A stretch of DNA of 9,249 nt from an uncultured Eubacteriales bacterium. Its GTDB lineage: Bacteria > Bacillota > Clostridia > Peptostreptococcales > Anaerovoracaceae. The notes beneath the pieces were generated by a model. It made no database searches. It saw nothing but the letters and a program-made list of their open reading frames with translations, and was not told the DNA's origin. The position numbers were made by a program, and so were the translations under genes. Location: assembly GCA_902793875.1 (NCBI GenBank), contig CADBFL010000066.1, positions 1 through 9,249 on the forward strand, in the 5' to 3' direction. How positions within the stretch are numbered: position 1 is the first letter of the stretch; each line of letters opens with the position of its first letter. This document shows positions 6,727 to 9,249 of the stretch, piece after piece.

Positions 6727-8007
6727 AAGCCGGTGACGCATGTGGATCTCATAGGCATGGGACCGGGCAGAGAGGGCCTGCTGACAGCGGAAGCCCGCGA
6801 GGCCCTCGACAGGGCGGATATCATATTCGGTTCAGAGAGGATGATCGCGCCTTACCGGGACAGGGAGACATACCCGTACTATCTTGCCGGCGGGATCATA
6901 CCCGTGCTCGATGAGCGCAGGCCCGAAAGAGCGGCCGTCCTTTTCTCAGGCGATACGGGATTCTGCAGCGGCGCCACGAAACTGGCCCCGGAGCTTGCGG
7001 CCTGGATGGAAGAAAACGGCATGGCGCGGGAGATAAAGCTGCACCCGGGGATATCTTCATTCGCATATCTGTCTGCGGTCACGGGAGAGCCGTATACGGA
7101 TGCTGGTCTTTGCAGCATGCACGGCAGATCGGGCGATGAGAGGAATGAGACAGATATCATCGATTCCGTAAGGAGGCGCCGCAGGACATTCCTCCTCCTC
7201 TCGGGAGACGAAGACGTAAAGCGGCTCGGAAGCATGCTTGCTGAGAACGGCCTCGGTGACTGCATGGTCGTGCTCGGTTATCAGCTGTCGGCTCCTGAAG
7301 AGAGGATAGAGCTGCTGACTCCGGCCGAGTGCTCATATGTGACGGAGAAAGGGCTGTATACGGCCCTCGTCCTGAATGAAGATCCGGCAGCGGAGACTGC
7401 AGGCGTGCCTGAAGCGGCCGCGGGGCCTCTGATGCCTGTGATATCCGACGGTGAATTCATGCGCGCTAAGGTCCCGATGACAAAGGAGAACATAAGGCAC
7501 CTCAGCATAATAAAACTCGGACTTAAGGAGGATTCGGTGTTCTACGACATAGGCAGCGGCACGGGCACGATAGCCTGTGAAGCCGCCATGCAGAGCAGCG
7601 GCCTTAAGGTATATGCCGTGGAGATGAGAAAAGCGGCATGCGACCTCATAAGAAAGAACGCCGAAAAATTCGGACTGAAGAACATTCGCATAATAGAGGG
7701 CAAGGCTCCTGAAGCCTTCGAGGGGCTCGAGCCTCCGACTCATGCTTTCATAGGCGGAAGCACGGGCAGCCTGAAAGACATGATCGATGTGCTCGCCATG
7801 GCCCCGGGAAGCGTCCGCGTCGTCATAAACGCGGTGAGCCTCGAGACTCTGGCAGAGATACAGGGTCTGCTTGCGGAATATGAGATAAGCGACCTCAGCA
7901 TAGAGCAGATATCGGTCACAAGATCGAGAGAACTCGGAAACTATCATCTGATGACGGCCGAAAACCCGGTCGTGATAACATCCTTCACTCTCGGAGGGAG
8001 AGCATGA
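5977..8007 (+). CDS. cbiJET: Trifunctional CbiJ-CbiE-CbiT: precorrin-6A reductase, C5-methyltransferase, C15-methyltransferase/decarboxylase
   Basis: A single 676-aa frame joins three cobalamin enzymes. Residues 1-250 are CbiJ/CobK (NAD(P)H-dependent reduction of cobalt-precorrin-6A to 6B): FSGTTEGR (7-14), DATHPYAEE (71-79), TTGSKDI (134-140), GPFSREMN (182-189) and TKASGAAGGF (203-212). Residues 256-466 are CbiE (C5 methylation): DLIGMGPGREGLLT, FSGDTGFCSG (323-332) and HPGISSFAYL (356-365). Residues 486-676 are CbiT (C15 methylation and C12 acetate decarboxylation): SDGEFMRAKVPMTKENIR (490-507), the SAM-binding DIGSGTG (524-530), FIGGSTG (591-597) and TRSRELGNYHLM (648-659). An Ala/Pro/Glu-rich linker separates E and T. 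E-T fusions (CobL type) are common; the added N-terminal CbiJ is less usual. No stop, frameshift or missing motif was seen. The start ATG overlaps the cbiH stop, and the TGA overlaps cbiA. The symbol is descriptive. Confidence 0.95.
   Translation: MKKPIIFSGTTEGRHMSEKLSAAGIDHIVCVATGYGELVMEKTPYADIRQGRLDADGMRELIDAEASSVFDATHPYAEEVSENIRKACDSTRKGYVRILRAEPGPDMIEGSRVFEDAASCAGALKDTEGNILLTTGSKDIAVYASDPDVRGRIFARVLPSEESIRYCSAADISGRQVLAMQGPFSREMNAATIRQYDIRVLVTKASGAAGGFYEKLSAARECGIPAYIIGRPAEEQGMPVSEALEMFFDMKPVTHVDLIGMGPGREGLLTAEAREALDRADIIFGSERMIAPYRDRETYPYYLAGGIIPVLDERRPERAAVLFSGDTGFCSGATKLAPELAAWMEENGMAREIKLHPGISSFAYLSAVTGEPYTDAGLCSMHGRSGDERNETDIIDSVRRRRRTFLLLSGDEDVKRLGSMLAENGLGDCMVVLGYQLSAPEERIELLTPAECSYVTEKGLYTALVLNEDPAAETAGVPEAAAGPLMPVISDGEFMRAKVPMTKENIRHLSIIKLGLKEDSVFYDIGSGTGTIACEAAMQSSGLKVYAVEMRKAACDLIRKNAEKFGLKNIRIIEGKAPEAFEGLEPPTHAFIGGSTGSLKDMIDVLAMAPGSVRVVINAVSLETLAEIQGLLAEYEISDLSIEQISVTRSRELGNYHLMTAENPVVITSFTLGGRA
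6742..7374 (+). other. CbiE (cobalt-precorrin-7 C5-methyltransferase) domain of the fusion
   Basis: Residues 256-466. Tetrapyrrole methylase fold, beginning with IGMGPGREGLLT and containing SGDTGF and HPGISSFAYL, the usual CbiE variants of the shared methylase motifs. Its size of about 210 residues matches stand-alone CbiE. Confidence 0.93.
7432..8004 (+). other. CbiT (cobalt-precorrin-6B C15-methyltransferase, decarboxylating) domain of the fusion
   Basis: Residues 486-676. Class I Rossmann methyltransferase, unrelated in fold to CbiE, with DIGSGTG (524-530) as SAM motif I and the CbiT signatures SDGEFMRAKVPMTK and SRELGNYHLM. Its length of about 190 residues matches stand-alone CbiT. Confidence 0.93.
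7993..7997 (+). promoter_or_regulatory. Ribosome binding site for cbiA
   Basis: GGAGG, the most complete Shine-Dalgarno core in the window, lies within the last codons of the CbiT domain, six bases before ATG 8004. Confidence 0.75.
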
Positions 8008-9249
8008 GGCTTCCGAGAGTGATGCTCGCCGCGGCCGGGAGCGGCAGCGGCAAGACGATAATCACATGCGGTCTGCTCGAAGCTCTGAAGAGGCGCGGCA
8101 TCGCTGTCAGATCGTACAAATGCGGACCGGACTATATCGATCCTATGTTCCACCGCAGTGTCATCGGCGTGCCGGTGGGCAACGTGGACAGCTTCTTTTC
8201 GACAGAAGAAGAGATAAAGGATATGCTATGCCGCAGCGGAGCGGAAGCGGCGGTCATCGAAGGCGTGATGGGTATTTACGACGGGATCGCCGGTCCGGGA
8301 GGCAGAGGCTCGTGCTATGAAGCTGCTGTTATTACAGGGACCCCGGTGATCCTCATAATGGATGTGAAGGGCATGGGACAGACCATGCTCTCTCTCATCA
8401 GGGGCATACTCGCGGACGACAGTGAAAAACTCATCCGGGGGATCATCCTGAACAGGATATCGCCTTCATACCTTGAAGCGATGAGACCGCGGACGGAGGA
8501 GATGCTCAGAGGAATCTCCGCGGACAGAGGAGTGAGCGTAAGGCTGCTCGGCGGCATCCCGGTCTCGAAGGGAATACACCTTGAGAGCCGGCACCTCGGG
8601 CTCAATATGCCGGGAGAGACAGCTGATCTGAAAGAGCAGGTGAAAGCCGCGGCTGATCTGATCGAAGAGCACCTGGACATGGATGCCCTGCTTGAGATAA
8701 TGGATCAGGCAGATGAAACAGGTCCGGCAGAGGAGAGGCCTGCAGCATCACCTGCGCGTGAACAAAGTCTTACACTGGCTGTTGCCCGCGATGAGGCTTT
8801 CTGCTTCTATTACGAAGAGAACCTGCATGCGCTTGAAGATGCAGGGATAAGGATAAAGGAATTCTCGCCGCTGTACGACAGCAGAGTGCCCGAGGATGCG
8901 GACGGCCTTCTTTTCGGCGGGGGATATCCCGAGCTGTACGCGGAGGAGCTCAGCGCGAATGCTGCGATGCTTTCGTCCGTAAAAGAGGCGATAGACGGCG
9001 GCATGCCGAGCCTTGCCGAGTGCGGAGGGTTCATGTACCTGCTGGAGTCTCTCGAAGACATGGACGGCGGACCGCATGAAATGGCAGGAGTGCTCGCAGG
9101 CTGTTCGCATTATACGGGAAAACTCGGCCGCTTCGGATATGTGACGCTCAGGGAAAAGAAACATCTCTGCGCCGCGGATACGCTCATCACGGGACTGGAA
9201 GTAAAGGGACATGAATTCCATTACTTCGATTCGGACAACAACGGGACAA
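8004..9249 (+). CDS. cbiA: Cobyrinic acid a,c-diamide synthase CbiA, 3'-truncated
   Basis: Uses ATP and glutamine to amidate the a and c acetate side chains of cobyrinic acid. The frame runs from ATG 8004 to the window edge without a stop; 415 residues are visible, so some 35-50 C-terminal residues are missing if it has the usual length near 450-460. The N-terminal half is a dethiobiotin-synthetase-like ATPase: P-loop GSGSGKT (12-18), then YKCGPDYIDPMFH and VIEGVMGIYDG. A variable, acidic and Pro/Ala-rich hinge lies around residues 235-255. The C-terminal half is a triad-type class I glutamine amidotransferase: FGGGYPELYAEEL, and LAECGGFMYL with Cys340 as the expected nucleophile. It continues through the GRFGYV and KGHEFHYFD blocks, which include the region of the catalytic His. 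The ATG overlaps the preceding TGA (ATGA), with GGAGG six bases upstream. The aerobic CobB is the homologue; the operon makes CbiA the right name. Confidence 0.95.
   Translation, partial: MRLPRVMLAAAGSGSGKTIITCGLLEALKRRGIAVRSYKCGPDYIDPMFHRSVIGVPVGNVDSFFSTEEEIKDMLCRSGAEAAVIEGVMGIYDGIAGPGGRGSCYEAAVITGTPVILIMDVKGMGQTMLSLIRGILADDSEKLIRGIILNRISPSYLEAMRPRTEEMLRGISADRGVSVRLLGGIPVSKGIHLESRHLGLNMPGETADLKEQVKAAADLIEEHLDMDALLEIMDQADETGPAEERPAASPAREQSLTLAVARDEAFCFYYEENLHALEDAGIRIKEFSPLYDSRVPEDADGLLFGGGYPELYAEELSANAAMLSSVKEAIDGGMPSLAECGGFMYLLESLEDMDGGPHEMAGVLAGCSHYTGKLGRFGYVTLREKKHLCAADTLITGLEVKGHEFHYFDSDNNGT

Noticed and set aside
1..9249. Cobalamin riboswitch, promoter or terminator inside the window
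   Set aside because: There is no intergenic space over 5 bases and no B12-box-like sequence was recognised; such elements would be upstream of cbiB's missing start or downstream of cbiA.
1..9249. An undescribed system hidden among the genes
   Set aside because: Every gene maps to a known cobalamin enzyme with full motif support and no unexplained gene, repeat or structured region remains. Only the domain fusion is mildly unusual.

Overview
The window is one stretch of an anaerobic (cobalt-early) cobalamin biosynthesis operon. All genes are on the + strand, there is no non-coding gap longer than 5 bases, and both ends of the window cut genes. In order the genes are: cbiB (5' end missing), cobD, cbiC, cbiD, cbiF, cbiG, cbiH, a three-domain cbiJ-cbiE-cbiT fusion, and cbiA (3' end missing). 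No RNA gene, mobile element, CRISPR array, repeat family, terminator or riboswitch was seen. A cobalamin riboswitch or promoter, if present, would lie upstream of position 1.

Pathway logic: CbiH (C17 methylation and ring contraction), CbiF (C11), CbiG (loss of the C2 fragment), CbiD (C1), CbiJ (reduction), CbiT (C15 methylation and decarboxylation), CbiE (C5) and CbiC (methyl shift) take the corrin ring from cobalt-factor III to cobyrinic acid. CbiA then amidates its a and c side chains. CobD and CbiB make and attach the aminopropanol phosphate arm later in the pathway. CbiD and CbiG, with no CobG-type monooxygenase or CobNST chelatase, point to the oxygen-independent route. Not in this window are the cobaltochelatase (CbiK/CbiX), the C20 methyltransferase CbiL, cobyric acid synthase CbiP, the L-threonine kinase, and the nucleotide-loop genes (cobU, cobS, cobT). 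They are presumably in flanking sequence or elsewhere.

The genes are packed very tightly. Six of the eight junctions overlap by 1 to 8 bases (mostly ATGA or GTGA), one has zero spacing and one has a 5-base gap. This implies a single transcript with translational coupling.

Organism: the DNA is G+C-rich (about 60% in one line counted by hand) but uses many ATA (Ile) and AGA/AGG (Arg) codons. Shine-Dalgarno sites are recognisable at most starts. With the anaerobic pathway and this gene set, an anaerobic bacterium, possibly of the Clostridia, is the best guess, but taxonomy cannot be fixed from the sequence alone. The most distinctive item is the CbiJ-CbiE-CbiT fusion; otherwise this is a well-known pathway and I do not see a new system.
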